Positions 55,235 through 64,000 of a stretch of 64,000 nucleotides of DNA are shown here, piece after piece (positions within the stretch are counted from its first letter, which is position 1; the number at the start of each line of letters is the position of its first letter). The stretch is from Paenibacillus taichungensis (GTDB lineage Bacteria > Bacillota > Bacilli > Paenibacillales > Paenibacillaceae): contig NZ_QEVW01000005.1 in assembly GCF_003287275.1 (NCBI RefSeq), positions 558,001 to 622,000 of the forward strand. Reading direction: 5' to 3'. The notes under the pieces were generated by a model. That model was not told the DNA's origin, searched no databases, and worked only from the letters and a program-made list of their open reading frames with translations. The position numbers were made by a program, and so were the translations under genes.

Positions 55235-55777
55235 TTACAACTCTTCAACAATAATATTATTGTTGGTATATACACATAACTCTGAAGCAATCTGGAGTGA
55301 TTCACGAGCAATGTCTTTTGCTTCCAGATCCACCGCATGACGTTTTAACGCACGCGCAGCAGATAAAGCGAAGTTGCCTCCCGAGCCAATGGCAATCACG
55401 TCATCATCTGGTTCAATTATTTCGCCACCACCGGAAATGAGTAACATCCCGGTTTTATCCATAACAATAAGGAGCGCCTCCAGCTTGCGCAAAATTCGAT
55501 CCTGGCGCCAATCCTTGGCAAGCTCTACCGCTGCGCGCTGCAGATTACCATGGTGCTCCTCCAGTTTGCCTTCGAATTTCTCAAACAAGGTAATGGCATC
55601 CGCCACGGAACCGGCAAAACCAGCCACAACCTGCCCACGATATAAACGTCTTACCTTTTTGGCTGTATTTTTCATCACAACGCTTTGTCCCATGGTCACC
55701 TGACCATCACCGGCAATGGCTGCTTTACCATTATGACGAACTGCACAGATCGTTGTAGCATGAAATGACATATCCAT
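55235..55777 (-). CDS. hslV: HslV (ClpQ), peptidase subunit of the HslVU protease
   Basis: HslV (180 residues) is a proteasome-beta-like N-terminal nucleophile hydrolase. [24 protein letters not shown] and, later, [14 protein letters not shown] are family hallmarks. The predicted start [10 protein letters not shown] (ATG 55777, GAGG 8 nt upstream) leaves a short propeptide before the Thr-Thr that aligns with the mature end of E. coli HslV. B. subtilis ClpQ starts MSSFHATTI and is reported to use an N-terminal Ser. It lies directly after trmFO, with no recombinase gene between. Confidence 0.95.
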   Translation of the reverse strand: MDMSFHATTICAVRHNGKAAIAGDGQVTMGQSVVMKNTAKKVRRLYRGQVVAGFAGSVADAITLFEKFEGKLEEHHGNLQRAAVELAKDWRQDRILRKLEALLIVMDKTGMLLISGGGEIIEPDDDVIAIGSGGNFALSAARALKRHAVDLEAKDIARESLQIASELCVYTNNNIIVEEL

Positions 55778-55803
55778 GATATCAGCCTCCTCCCACGATT
55801 AAT

Positions 55804-57147
55804 TTACACGCGTTCTGGAACGGTTAGACCTTCTGCTGCTGCAAAACGGGCAATGCCATCCAGTGCACGCTGCGCAAGTGCTTCATTTTTTTCCTTTTTA
55901 TTGCGTATTTTAGTTTCCAGCTTCGGCAGCAACCCGAAGTTTGCGTTCATTGGCTGGAAGTGTTTGAAATCAGCTGTTGTAATATATTGTGCCATACTGC
56001 CCAATGTGGTCTCCACCGGCAAAACCACCAGTTCCTGTCCAAGCGCTGCTTTGGCTGCATTCATACCCGCGATTAAACCGGATGCCGCAGATTCTACATA
56101 ACCTTCTACTCCCGTCATTTGACCTGCAAAGAACAGGTTTGGACGCTCTTTGAACTGATACGTTGGACGAAGCAGTTTGGGAGAATTAATAAATGTATTA
56201 CGGTGCATTACGCCATAACGAACGAATTCCGCATTTTCAAGTCCAGGGATCAAAGAAAAGACCCGCTTTTGTTCGCCCCATTTCAGATGCGTCTGGAATC
56301 CGACCAGATTGTACAGCGTTCCTGCTGCATTGTCCTGTCTAAGCTGAACAACAGCATGAGGCAGTTCTCCAGTATGCGGATTAACGAGTCCTACAGGTTT
56401 CATCGGACCAAACAACGCCGTTTGTTTGCCGCGTTTCATCATGACTTCAATCGGCATACAGCCTTCGAAGTAAATTTCTTTCTCAAATTCTTTCAGTTGA
56501 GCAACTTCCGCTGTGATTAACGCTTCATAGAATACATCGAATTCCTCTTCTGTCATTGGGCAGTTCAAGTAAGCTGCTTCGCCTTTATCATAACGTGAAG
56601 CCAAATAAACTTTATTCATATCAATAGAATCTTTTTCGATAATTGGCGCAGCCGCATCATAGAAGTAGAAGTATTCTTCACCCATAAGGGCTTTGATTTG
56701 CTCGGACAATGCTGGTGAAGTCAAAGGCCCCGTTGCAACGACAATGATTCCGTCTTCCGGCAAAGAAGTCAGTTCTTCATTGACAACTTCGATGAGTGGA
56801 TGCTGATGAAGTGTAGACGTGATTTCGCCTGAGAATCCGTCCCGGTCCACTGCAAGTGCCCCACCTGCCGGAACGGCATGGCGGTCTGCTGCACCCAAAA
56901 CCAGAGAATTAAGCATTCTCATTTCTTCCTTCAATACACCTACTGCGTTGGTCAAGCCATTAGCACGAAGCGAGTTGCTGCACACCAGTTCTGCAAATTT
57001 ATCAGTATGGTGAGCCGGTGTTTTCACAACCGGTCTCATCTCGTATAGTTTTACGCGCACACCGCGACTTGCGATCTGCCAAGCTGCTTCTGTTCCTGCG
57101 AGCCCGGCGCCAATAACAGTTACTTGTTGTTCATTATTCAAAATCAT
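55804..57147 (-). CDS. trmFO: TrmFO, folate/FAD-dependent tRNA m5U54 methyltransferase
   Basis: TrmFO (447 residues) methylates U54 in the tRNA T loop using methylene-tetrahydrofolate and FAD. The FAD-binding [18 protein letters not shown] motif is at the N-terminus. [20 protein letters not shown] and [19 protein letters not shown] are family signatures, and the Cys of FEGCMPIE corresponds to a catalytic-region Cys. It lies between topA and hslV. Confidence 0.97.
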   Translation of the reverse strand: MILNNEQQVTVIGAGLAGTEAAWQIASRGVRVKLYEMRPVVKTPAHHTDKFAELVCSNSLRANGLTNAVGVLKEEMRMLNSLVLGAADRHAVPAGGALAVDRDGFSGEITSTLHQHPLIEVVNEELTSLPEDGIIVVATGPLTSPALSEQIKALMGEEYFYFYDAAAPIIEKDSIDMNKVYLASRYDKGEAAYLNCPMTEEEFDVFYEALITAEVAQLKEFEKEIYFEGCMPIEVMMKRGKQTALFGPMKPVGLVNPHTGELPHAVVQLRQDNAAGTLYNLVGFQTHLKWGEQKRVFSLIPGLENAEFVRYGVMHRNTFINSPKLLRPTYQFKERPNLFFAGQMTGVEGYVESAASGLIAGMNAAKAALGQELVVLPVETTLGSMAQYITTADFKHFQPMNANFGLLPKLETKIRNKKEKNEALAQRALDGIARFAAAEGLTVPERV

Positions 57148-57170
57148 TTACCCCCATTATGCTAATCCGC

Positions 57171-59261
57171 TCATTCTTCTTCCGGTTCCTCTACCGGTTC
57201 TTGATGATCACACGAAGTACACTGTAATCGTGTGCCCTGTTTGTTCCGTTTCTCAATCATAAGTGATCCGCAACTTGGACATGGTTTCGCTGATGGTTTA
57301 TCCCATGATACAAAATCACATTCAGGATACTTGTCGCAACCATAGAAAATACGTCCCTTTTTACTACGGCGTTCAACAACATGCCCTTCCTTACATTTCG
57401 GACAAGTCACGCCGATATCCTTGATGATCGGTTTGGTATTCCGGCAATCCGGAAATCCGGAACATGCAAGAAACTTGCCGAAACGACCCAGCTTATAAAC
57501 GAGCGGTTTGCCGCACTTCTCACATATTTCATCCGATACTTCATCTTCAATCTCGATTTCTTTCATTTCTTCTTCTGCAAACTCAAGCCGTTTCTCAAAA
57601 GACTCGTAGAATTCTGCGAGTACTTTGACCCAATCTTCCGACCCTTCCTCCACATGGTCAAGATCACCTTCCATGTTCGCGGTGAACTCCACATTCAGGA
57701 TTTCCGGGAAAAACTCCTCCATCTGTTCGATGACCAGTTCGCCCAGTTCTGTAGGCATGAATTTTTTCTCTTCAATGGCAACATATCCGCGCTTCTGAAT
57801 GGTCTCCAGCGTTGGCGCATATGTACTCGGACGCCCTATGCCCAGTTCCTCAAGCGTTTTAACCAACCTTGCTTCTGTATAACGTGGCGGTGGTTGTGTA
57901 AAGTGCTGTTTCGGCTCGATTTCCCGGTTCTCCAGCACATCTCCATTTTTCAGCGGAGGCAGCAGACGATCTTCTTCCGTTGTACCGTCATCATTACCTT
58001 CTACATATACCTTCATGAATCCTTGGAAACGAACCTTCGAACCCGCTGCCCGGAAAATCGTATCTCCTGCAGCAATGTCCACGGAGAGTGTATCCAGAAC
58101 GGCAGATGACATCTGGCTCGCTATAAAACGTTCCCAAACCAGTTTGTACAACCGGAATTGATCACGACTCATAAACGATTTAATGGAATCCGGATCACGC
58201 AAAATCGACGTTGGACGGATCGCTTCATGCGCGTCTTGAGCATTGGCTGCTTTTTTGGAATAGTTTCTAGGCGTCTCTGGAGCAAATGGCTCACCGTACT
58301 TACCAATAATATATTCCTTGGCTTCTTCCTGAGCCGATGCTGCAATTCGGGTAGAGTCTGTACGCATATACGTAATGAGACCGACTGTGCCTTCTTTTCC
58401 GAGGTCTACCCCTTCATATAGCTGTTGGGCGACAGACATCGTCTTGGAAGCTCTGAAATTCAATTTTCGTGCGGCTTCCTGCTGTAAGGAACTCGTTGTA
58501 AACGGAGCAGAAGGGTTACGGCTGCGTTCCTTCTCTTTAACTTCCTTGACTGTAAAAGAGGCACCCTCGATTTGTTTTAAAATAGCCTGTACTTCTGCCT
58601 CACTGCCAAGTTCGGTTTTGGTACCGTTTAACTGATGGAACTTGGCTTCAAACGGATTGCCGTCTGCTGTTAGTTTGGCAGTAATGCTCCAGTACTCTTC
58701 CGGTTCAAAATCATTTATTTCATTTTCACGATCCAAAATGATTTTGACAGCCACGGACTGAACGCGGCCAGCGGACAATCCTTTTTTGACTTTCTTCCAT
58801 AATAACGGACTAATTTTATATCCTACAAGCCTATCCAAAATACGTCTGGCCTGCTGCGCGTTAACCAGATCCATATTGATCTTACGCGGCGTTTTGAACG
58901 CATCTTTGACAGCCTGTTTCGTAATTTCATTAAATACTACTCGGCAATCCGCAGTTTCATCCAGCTCAAGTGCATGGGCCAAATGCCAAGCAATAGCCTC
59001 ACCTTCGCGATCCGGGTCAGCTGCGAGATACACTTTTTTCACTTTCTTTCGTGCATCCTTCAGTTCTTTCAAAATTGAACCTTTGCCGCGGATCGTTATA
59101 TATTTCGGATTAAAATCGTTTTCTACCTCAACGCCGATCTGACTCTTTGGCAAATCGCGTACATGTCCCATCGAAGCTTTTACGATGAACTTGCTGCCTA
59201 AATATTTGCCGATCGTCTTCGCCTTTGAGGGCGACTCCACGATTACGAGTGCATCCGCCAT
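57171..59261 (-). CDS. topA: DNA topoisomerase I
   Basis: TopA (696 residues) relaxes negative supercoils. The Toprim domain has [18 protein letters not shown] and [13 protein letters not shown]. The catalytic Tyr298 is in [12 protein letters not shown]. Three C-terminal zinc-finger-like motifs follow: CEKCG...CSGFPDC, CPKCK...CDKYPEC and CPSCG...CTSC. GGAGG precedes the ATG. It follows dprA. Confidence 0.98.
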   Translation of the reverse strand: MADALVIVESPSKAKTIGKYLGSKFIVKASMGHVRDLPKSQIGVEVENDFNPKYITIRGKGSILKELKDARKKVKKVYLAADPDREGEAIAWHLAHALELDETADCRVVFNEITKQAVKDAFKTPRKINMDLVNAQQARRILDRLVGYKISPLLWKKVKKGLSAGRVQSVAVKIILDRENEINDFEPEEYWSITAKLTADGNPFEAKFHQLNGTKTELGSEAEVQAILKQIEGASFTVKEVKEKERSRNPSAPFTTSSLQQEAARKLNFRASKTMSVAQQLYEGVDLGKEGTVGLITYMRTDSTRIAASAQEEAKEYIIGKYGEPFAPETPRNYSKKAANAQDAHEAIRPTSILRDPDSIKSFMSRDQFRLYKLVWERFIASQMSSAVLDTLSVDIAAGDTIFRAAGSKVRFQGFMKVYVEGNDDGTTEEDRLLPPLKNGDVLENREIEPKQHFTQPPPRYTEARLVKTLEELGIGRPSTYAPTLETIQKRGYVAIEEKKFMPTELGELVIEQMEEFFPEILNVEFTANMEGDLDHVEEGSEDWVKVLAEFYESFEKRLEFAEEEMKEIEIEDEVSDEICEKCGKPLVYKLGRFGKFLACSGFPDCRNTKPIIKDIGVTCPKCKEGHVVERRSKKGRIFYGCDKYPECDFVSWDKPSAKPCPSCGSLMIEKRNKQGTRLQCTSCDHQEPVEEPEEE

Positions 59262-59381
59262 AGGTTCATCCTCCTCTCAGTCATGAAACTGCTGCTTGTT
59301 TATATGTTTCATACTTCATCAGCAGCAGGACTAACTTCCGCTAATAATCTATTTTCACATGCTGCCTTGATCGCAGCATCG

Positions 59382-60512
59382 TCATACCCTCGCGTATTTT
59401 GTTCCAGGTAATTGGCTAATCTGCTTTTTTATGATTAAAGATAACAGAACTGAATGCAAATGTCCAAAATCCCAGTTGAGCTGTTCCACAAGTTGATCTA
59501 GTGATTGCTCCTCCAGCTCTAACAGATATATAACACGTTTTTCATCTGAAGATAGTTTTACAACAGGGAATAATCCTTCATTGGAAGTCTCACTGCTTTC
59601 AGCCGAACGTCCTCTATTGTAAGGAAGTTGATCCGCATTTGGCAAGTCCAATCGAAACTCTTCCAATAAATCAGTGGCGGAGGTCACTAACTTTGCCCCC
59701 TGACGAATCAGATTGTGCGAGCCTCGGCTTTTGGGAGAGGTAATTGGACCCGGGACAGCAAACACGTCTCTTCCCGCTTCGAGTGCGGCATCTGCTGTAA
59801 TGAGTGATCCACTTCGGATATCAGCTTCAACGACTAGTGTACCGAGGGTCAACCCTGCAATGATCCGATTTCGTTCCGGGAACAATCCCTGACGCGCACG
59901 TGTACCTGGAGGATACTCTGACAAAAGCAGCCCTGTTTCGGCAATTCGTTCAGCAAGACCTGTATTTTCGGGAGGATAAATGTTGTCAATTCCTGTCCCG
60001 AATACCGCAATAGTTTTGCCGTTTGCACGCAGAGCCGCATCATGACATACACTATCTATTCCTCTCGCAAGCCCGCTAACAATGGTCAGCCCAGCCTTGC
60101 ATAATTGCTCCGCCAACTTCTCGCCTATTTTACGTCCATATACAGTGGGCATGCGTGTTCCTACCATTGCAATGGATTGAGTGTGCAGCAGATTCAGATC
60201 TCCGCGACCGTACATTACCCAGGGTGGCTGAACGGTTTCCTTCATTAATGTAGGGTAATCTTGATCCAGATAGGTAACGACCTCAATTCCCGCTTTATAA
60301 ACACTTTCTTGTCTCTGTTCGATCCAGTCGGCATTGAATTGCTTAGTTAAACGCGCAGCCTGATCTCTGCGTAAACCCGCGGCAACCCAATCTCCTTCTT
60401 TATAATCCAGAAGATCCGTCAATTGATGTTGTCCTGTCAGCAGTTTCGAGATTGTTTTCTTACCAATACCATCCGTTTCATGCAGTCCAAACAAAATCCA
60501 TCTCTCTTCCAT
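59382..60512 (-). CDS. dprA: DNA-processing protein DprA (Smf)
   Basis: DprA (376 residues) loads RecA on incoming single-stranded DNA in transformation. It has an N-terminal SAM-like helical domain and a Rossmann-like core with VGTRMPTVYGRKIGE, VSGLARGIDSVCHDAAL and the FPERNRIIAGL motif. The C-terminal winged-helix is about 315-376. GGGAGG precedes the ATG. The gene is intact, so natural competence genes may be functional. Confidence 0.96.
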   Translation of the reverse strand: MEERWILFGLHETDGIGKKTISKLLTGQHQLTDLLDYKEGDWVAAGLRRDQAARLTKQFNADWIEQRQESVYKAGIEVVTYLDQDYPTLMKETVQPPWVMYGRGDLNLLHTQSIAMVGTRMPTVYGRKIGEKLAEQLCKAGLTIVSGLARGIDSVCHDAALRANGKTIAVFGTGIDNIYPPENTGLAERIAETGLLLSEYPPGTRARQGLFPERNRIIAGLTLGTLVVEADIRSGSLITADAALEAGRDVFAVPGPITSPKSRGSHNLIRQGAKLVTSATDLLEEFRLDLPNADQLPYNRGRSAESSETSNEGLFPVVKLSSDEKRVIYLLELEEQSLDQLVEQLNWDFGHLHSVLLSLIIKKQISQLPGTKYARV

Positions 60513-60553
60513 AATCAGAAACCTCCCTTAATGGGAAGAAAATCTTCCCTCAT

Positions 60554-60582
60554 ATTGTGTGATAAGTGACAACGGAATGCAA
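60554..60582 (-). promoter_or_regulatory. Candidate promoter of dprA
   Basis: On the minus strand TTGCAT (60582-60577), 17 nt, then CACAAT (60559-60554). The -10 matches only four of six positions. It lies between the sucD terminator and dprA, where a promoter is expected. A 7-bp GGGAAGA/TCTTCCC hairpin (60533-60549) lies downstream in the leader. Confidence 0.38.
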
Positions 60583-60627
60583 GCGTTTACTCATAAAGGC
60601 AGACAACAGCTCCCTTTGAAACCCCGA

Positions 60628-60680
60628 AAAAAAAACGCAAAAAAGCAACCCTTCGCCCTGTTCAGGACAAAAGGTTGCTT
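60628..60680 (-). terminator. Rho-independent terminator of sucCD
   Basis: AAGCAACC and GGTTGCTT (60643-60680) close a strong stem with inner CCTG/CAGG pairs. A run TTTTTTGCGTTTTTTTTT follows on the minus strand. It is the strongest terminator in the window and separates sucCD from dprA. Confidence 0.9.
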
Positions 60681-60760
60681 ACCTTTTCCGCATTATCAAT
60701 AGTCGGTTCAGCAGTAAAATAATTTTCCTGCACCGTTTCTTCTATTATAATGGAAAAGAA

Positions 60761-61690
60761 TTAATGTGTCGTGCACAAATTCAGAATTCCGCGTTCTTCA
60801 AGTACACTCACAAGAGTCGAGCCCATTTCAGCCGGCGTTGGAGCAACTTTGATTCCGCAAGATTCCAGTTTCGCAATTTTTTCTTTGGCTGTACCTTTAC
60901 CACCAGAGATAATGGCACCCGCATGACCCATACGTTTGCCTGGAGGCGCCGTAACCCCACCAATAAATCCAACTACCGGTTTGGTCATGTTATCGCGTAC
61001 CCACTCTGCAGCATCTTCTTCAGCCGTACCACCGATTTCACCGATCATGATGACCGCATGTGTCTGCGGATCTTCATTAAACCGTTTCAGGATATCAATG
61101 AACTCGGAGCCTTTAACCGGATCGCCACCAATTCCCACAGCAGAAGATTGTCCAATTCCACGTGCAGACAATTGATGAACAGCTTCATACGTAAGTGTTC
61201 CACTACGGGAAACCACGCCAACGTGACCAGGCATATGAATATAACCCGGCATGATGCCGATTTTGCATTCACCAGGTGTAATAACGCCTGGACAGTTTGG
61301 TCCGATCAGAACGGTATCTTTGCCTTCCATGAAGCGGTCAACCTTGACCATATCAAGTACCGGGATACCTTCGGTAATACAGATCACGAGATCCAGCTCT
61401 GCGTCAACAGCTTCCATGATGGAATCCGCTGCAAATGCCGGAGGAACGTAGATGACGCTCGCTGTTGCGCCAGTAGCTTCCTTCGCTTCCTGTACTGTAT
61501 TAAACACCGGCAGACTGACTACTGTGCCATCTTCCAGCGTAATATCAACATTGGTTCCGCCTTTACCCGGTGTAACGCCGCCTACCATCTGGGTTCCGTA
61601 GTCCAATGCGCCCTTCGTGTGGAACATTCCCGTTGAACCCGTAATGCCTTGCGTAATGACTTTTGTATTTTTATCAATCAAAATACTCAC
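60761..61690 (-). CDS. sucD: Succinyl-CoA synthetase alpha subunit
   Basis: SucD (309 residues) binds CoA and carries the phosphohistidine, here in [11 protein letters not shown]. It starts [21 protein letters not shown] and has the CoA-binding [12 protein letters not shown] segment. With SucC it makes succinate and ATP (or GTP) from succinyl-CoA in the TCA cycle. The start is GTG 61690 with AAGGA upstream. It follows sucC by 79 bp. Confidence 0.97.
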   Translation of the reverse strand: MSILIDKNTKVITQGITGSTGMFHTKGALDYGTQMVGGVTPGKGGTNVDITLEDGTVVSLPVFNTVQEAKEATGATASVIYVPPAFAADSIMEAVDAELDLVICITEGIPVLDMVKVDRFMEGKDTVLIGPNCPGVITPGECKIGIMPGYIHMPGHVGVVSRSGTLTYEAVHQLSARGIGQSSAVGIGGDPVKGSEFIDILKRFNEDPQTHAVIMIGEIGGTAEEDAAEWVRDNMTKPVVGFIGGVTAPPGKRMGHAGAIISGGKGTAKEKIAKLESCGIKVAPTPAEMGSTLVSVLEERGILNLCTTH

Positions 61691-61769
61691 GTTGCTTCAC
61701 ATCCTTACGGTTATTTTTCAAGTGCCGGACAGCTCCGGAACTAAGGCAGCAATTTGCCCAGGAATGAAC

Positions 61770-62930
61770 TTATTTTACGAGGGCAACAATTTTCTGTGCA
61801 CCATCGGCCATGGAATCAGCAGGAACGATATTCAGGCCGGATTCACCCAAAATGCGTTTACCAAGTTCCACGTTAGTTCCTTCAAGACGAACAACCAGCG
61901 GTTTAGTCAGGCCAAGCTGCTTCGCGGCTTCAACAACACCATTGGCAATGACATCACAACGCATAATGCCGCCAAAAATGTTAACGAAGATACCCGCCAC
62001 TTTGGCGTCAGACAAAATGATTTTGAAAGCTTCGGTCACTTTCTCTGTTGTCGCACCGCCCCCAACATCGAGGAAGTTGGCCGGGTCGCCGCCATAGTAT
62101 TTGATGATATCCATCGTCGCCATCGCAAGTCCTGCACCATTAACCATACAGCCGATGTTGCCATCGAGTGCTATGTAGCTCAGGTCGTATTTGGAAGCTT
62201 CGATTTCTTTTTCGTCTTCTTCATCCAGATCACGCAGTTCCAAAATGTCTTTGTGACGGAACAAGGCGTTGGAATCAAAATTCAATTTTGCATCCAGCGC
62301 GATAACGTTTCCATCTCCGGTAACAACGAGTGGATTGATCTCGGCAATGGAGCAATCTTTTTCAACAAACGCTGTGTACAACGCAAGCATAAACTTAACC
62401 GCTTTGTTCACCAACTCATTCGGAATACGAATGCTGTACGCCAGTTTACGTGCCTGGAACACTTGCAATCCAATTGCAGGGTCAATGATTTCTTTGAAAA
62501 TTTTCTCAGGTGTAGCTTCAGCTACTTCTTCGATCTCTGTACCGCCTTCTTCGGAAGCCATCATTACGACGCGGCCTGTGGCACGGTCCACAACAACACC
62601 CACATAATACTCTTTGCGGATATCGCATCCTTCTTCAATCAGAAGACGCTTCACTTCTTTACCTTCAGGTCCAGTCTGGTGTGTTACCAATACTTTTCCC
62701 AAAATTTCGGATGCGTAAGCACGAACTTCGTCGATACTTTTCGCTACTTTCACGCCGCCGGCTTTCCCCCGGCCACCTGCATGAATTTGCGCTTTGACTA
62801 CAGTCACCGGACTGCCCAGTGCCTCTGCGGCCGCAACCGCTTCATCGACTGTATAAGCAACCTTTCCGTTTGGAACGGTGACTCCATACTGTTTCAGTAC
62901 TTCTTTTCCTTGATATTCATGGATATTCAT
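61770..62930 (-). CDS. sucC: Succinyl-CoA synthetase beta subunit
   Basis: SucC (386 residues) holds the ATP-grasp domain. [17 protein letters not shown] starts the protein. [17 protein letters not shown] and [18 protein letters not shown] are family motifs. AGGAGG precedes the ATG. It forms a heterodimer or tetramer with SucD, encoded next. Confidence 0.98.
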   Translation of the reverse strand: MNIHEYQGKEVLKQYGVTVPNGKVAYTVDEAVAAAEALGSPVTVVKAQIHAGGRGKAGGVKVAKSIDEVRAYASEILGKVLVTHQTGPEGKEVKRLLIEEGCDIRKEYYVGVVVDRATGRVVMMASEEGGTEIEEVAEATPEKIFKEIIDPAIGLQVFQARKLAYSIRIPNELVNKAVKFMLALYTAFVEKDCSIAEINPLVVTGDGNVIALDAKLNFDSNALFRHKDILELRDLDEEDEKEIEASKYDLSYIALDGNIGCMVNGAGLAMATMDIIKYYGGDPANFLDVGGGATTEKVTEAFKIILSDAKVAGIFVNIFGGIMRCDVIANGVVEAAKQLGLTKPLVVRLEGTNVELGKRILGESGLNIVPADSMADGAQKIVALVK

Positions 62931-63021
62931 TCTCGAATCCTCCTATCAACATGACTGCAACAAGGCGGGTTGGTAGACTAACAAAAGACAAATGTTGACT
63001 ATTTTCACTTAAACCCAATTC

Positions 63022-63049
63022 ATTGTAACATGTTTTTAAAACGCTTTCC
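63022..63049 (-). promoter_or_regulatory. Putative extended -10 and cre-like site of sucCD
   Basis: TACAAT (63027-63022), preceded by TG one base away, gives an extended -10 without a good -35. Directly upstream GGAAAGCGTTTTAA (63049-63036) resembles a CcpA cre site (TGAAAGCGNTTTCA) with about two mismatches. This would allow carbon catabolite control of a TCA-cycle operon. A 7-bp inverted repeat ATATGGG/CCCATAT (63083-63102) lies further upstream. Confidence 0.45.
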
Positions 63050-63125
63050 TTAAAAAAGTAATGGTTAATAGACAGTATTTTGATATGGGTATGATCCCAT
63101 ATTGTGAATGCTTGGATATTAATGG

Positions 63126-63155
63126 AAAAAAACCTTAGCTAATAAGCCAAGGTTT
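63126..63155 (-). terminator. Rho-independent terminator of the OhrR-type gene
   Basis: AAACCTT and AAGGTTT close a hairpin with an inner GCT/AGC stem and a TATT loop (63130-63155). TTTTTCC follows on the minus strand. It lies 26 nt after the stop codon. Confidence 0.85.
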
Positions 63156-63180
63156 CTTAATAGTAATACGATGTTGCATT

Positions 63181-63636
63181 TTATTTTTTGGCTTCTTTGG
63201 TGTTGGTTTGATGTACTTTCTCCAGCAGTCCCTTGAACTGTCCCAGTAAAGATTCGAACTCAGTACTGTTCAGACATGCATCTTCCTGGATCGCTTCAGG
63301 TATAGACAAGGCTTTATGGCGAAGTTCCCGCCCAGCGTCTGTAAGTGTAATCAATACTTTCCGTTCGTCCTGAGCTGAACGTTCGCGATGAATAAGTCCT
63401 GCTGACTGCAAACGTTTAAGAAGAGGCGTCAATGTCCCTGAATCGAGGTAAAGTGCCTCTCCGATTTCCTTAACCGTACATTCTTCACGTTCCCACAATA
63501 CCATCAAGACCAGGTATTGAGAGTAGGTTACCCCAAGCACCTCAAGATAGGGTTGGTACATCTTCGTAATTTCACGTGAACAAGCGTATATGGCAAAGCA
63601 TAATTGGTTATCCAGCTTCAAACTTTCATTCTGCAT
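63181..63636 (-). CDS. ohrR: OhrR-type MarR-family organic peroxide sensor
   Basis: This 151-residue winged-helix regulator begins LKLDNQLCFAIYACSRE, the OhrR signature. Cys13 corresponds to the peroxide-reactive Cys15 of B. subtilis OhrR. The DNA-binding part is LYLDSGTLTPLLKRLQSAGLI, with the basic wing ERSAQDERKV. Extra cysteines are at 19, 53 and 121; Cys121 could form a disulfide with Cys13, as in the two-Cys class. No ohr peroxidase gene adjoins it in this window. AGGTGG precedes the ATG at 9 nt. Confidence 0.88.
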   Translation of the reverse strand: MQNESLKLDNQLCFAIYACSREITKMYQPYLEVLGVTYSQYLVLMVLWEREECTVKEIGEALYLDSGTLTPLLKRLQSAGLIHRERSAQDERKVLITLTDAGRELRHKALSIPEAIQEDACLNSTEFESLLGQFKGLLEKVHQTNTKEAKK

Positions 63637-64000
63637 AGATCTGTCCCACCTACCTATTGTGCATTCTATATTCCTTTTTCATAGAGGTTACCCCCTGATA
63701 TAACCGCTAGAATTTGCGAATTATTAGGAGCCCTTCATCTATCTTATCATAAATTAGTAAAAAAACAGAATAATTGAGCACAAATGATTTTACTTTTCTA
63801 TTTAATAGCGATAAATTAAATTGCATAAAACATAATTTGAAGCATAGATAAATGAAATCTATGACAACGTAACAAAAAACTCTTGATATGTTGAAACAGC
63901 TTCGCCGCGCGTTTACATACTCTTCCATGACAACTCGACATTGATCGGAACTGAATATCCTTTAATTCTGAGAGAAACTTTATGTGGAAACTGTAAACAA
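63637..64000. other. AT-rich region upstream of ohrR
   Basis: About 364 bp with no supported gene. It should include the ohrR promoter and operator. Near 63684-63705 GGTTA and TAACC form an inverted repeat spaced by 10 nt. A TGATAAGAT element (63741-63749) could be a weak extended -10. The 73-codon frame at 63707-63928 lacks a ribosome-binding site and family features. Confidence 0.5.

Noticed and set aside
60764..61636. 290-codon plus-strand frame opposite sucD
   Set aside because: Complete overlap with sucD; no start signal and a Cys/Arg/Phe-rich nonsense composition.
61617..62954. 445-codon plus-strand frame opposite sucC
   Set aside because: It is antisense to the well-supported sucC over its whole length. 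It has no Shine-Dalgarno, and its composition is rich in Phe, His and Asn, as expected for a shadow of a biased coding strand.
63707..63928. 73-codon minus-strand frame upstream of ohrR
   Set aside because: No Shine-Dalgarno and no family features; it covers the region expected to hold the ohrR promoter.

Overview
This window is a block of Firmicutes chromosome, Bacillales type. The protein sequences and the gene order both point to Paenibacillus or a close relative. With the possible exception of a few small leader elements, every real gene lies on the minus strand, so transcription runs from high to low coordinates. The order largely follows the Bacillus subtilis topA - clpQY - fla/che - rpsB - tsf - pyrH - dxr - polC - nusA - infB - truB - ribF segment. 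Starts were refined by looking for Shine-Dalgarno sequences. At least eleven genes appear to start with TTG.

Layout from high to low coordinates. (1) 63.6-60.6 kb: an OhrR-type peroxide-sensing repressor, then sucC-sucD (succinyl-CoA synthetase), each unit closed by a clear terminator. (2) 60.5-53.5 kb: dprA, topA, trmFO, hslV and hslU, ending in a very long terminator-like hairpin. The recombinase gene (codV/xerC) that sits between trmFO and hslV in B. subtilis is not here. Neither is codY, which in B. subtilis lies between clpY and flgB. (3) 53.7-52.7 kb: about 1 kb of AT-rich DNA with no intact gene. It holds terminator hairpins, a CodY-box-like sequence and possible fragments of a decayed ORF. 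(4) 52.7-21.0 kb: one apparently continuous fla/che operon. It encodes the rod and basal body (flgBC, fliEFG), the export ATPase complex (fliHIJ), a MotE/YlxF-like protein, hook genes (fliK, flgD, a TIGR02530-type gene, flgE), flbD, fliL, the switch (fliM, fliY), cheY, the export gate (fliOPQR, flhBA), flhF, flhG, cheB, cheA, cheW, cheC, cheD and sigD. Four little-characterised genes and a FapA (DUF342) gene are interspersed at its 3' end. A terminator that begins within the last stop codon closes the operon.

(5) 20.9-17.8 kb: rpsB, tsf, pyrH and frr, with a good sigma-A promoter in front of rpsB and several hairpins between genes. (6) 17.7-7.6 kb: uppS, cdsA, dxr, rseP, proS and polC, covering undecaprenyl-PP, phospholipid and isoprenoid synthesis, site-2 proteolysis, a tRNA synthetase and the replicative polymerase. 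The ProRS is the short archaeal/eukaryotic-like class, although it sits at the usual bacterial proS position. (7) 7.5 kb to the left edge: the rimP-nusA-rnpM(ylxR)-ylxQ-infB-rbfA-nrnA-truB-ribF translation/transcription operon. It has a near-consensus promoter at 7453-7481 and overlapping gene ends. ylxP is absent and nrnA lies between rbfA and truB.

I see no transposon, prophage, CRISPR array, tRNA or rRNA. The window is mainly conserved housekeeping and motility DNA. The least explained parts are the gap upstream of flgB, the structured tsf-pyrH intergenic region, the rimP-nusA hairpin, and the small uncharacterised proteins around sigD. I did not find a convincing wholly new biological system.
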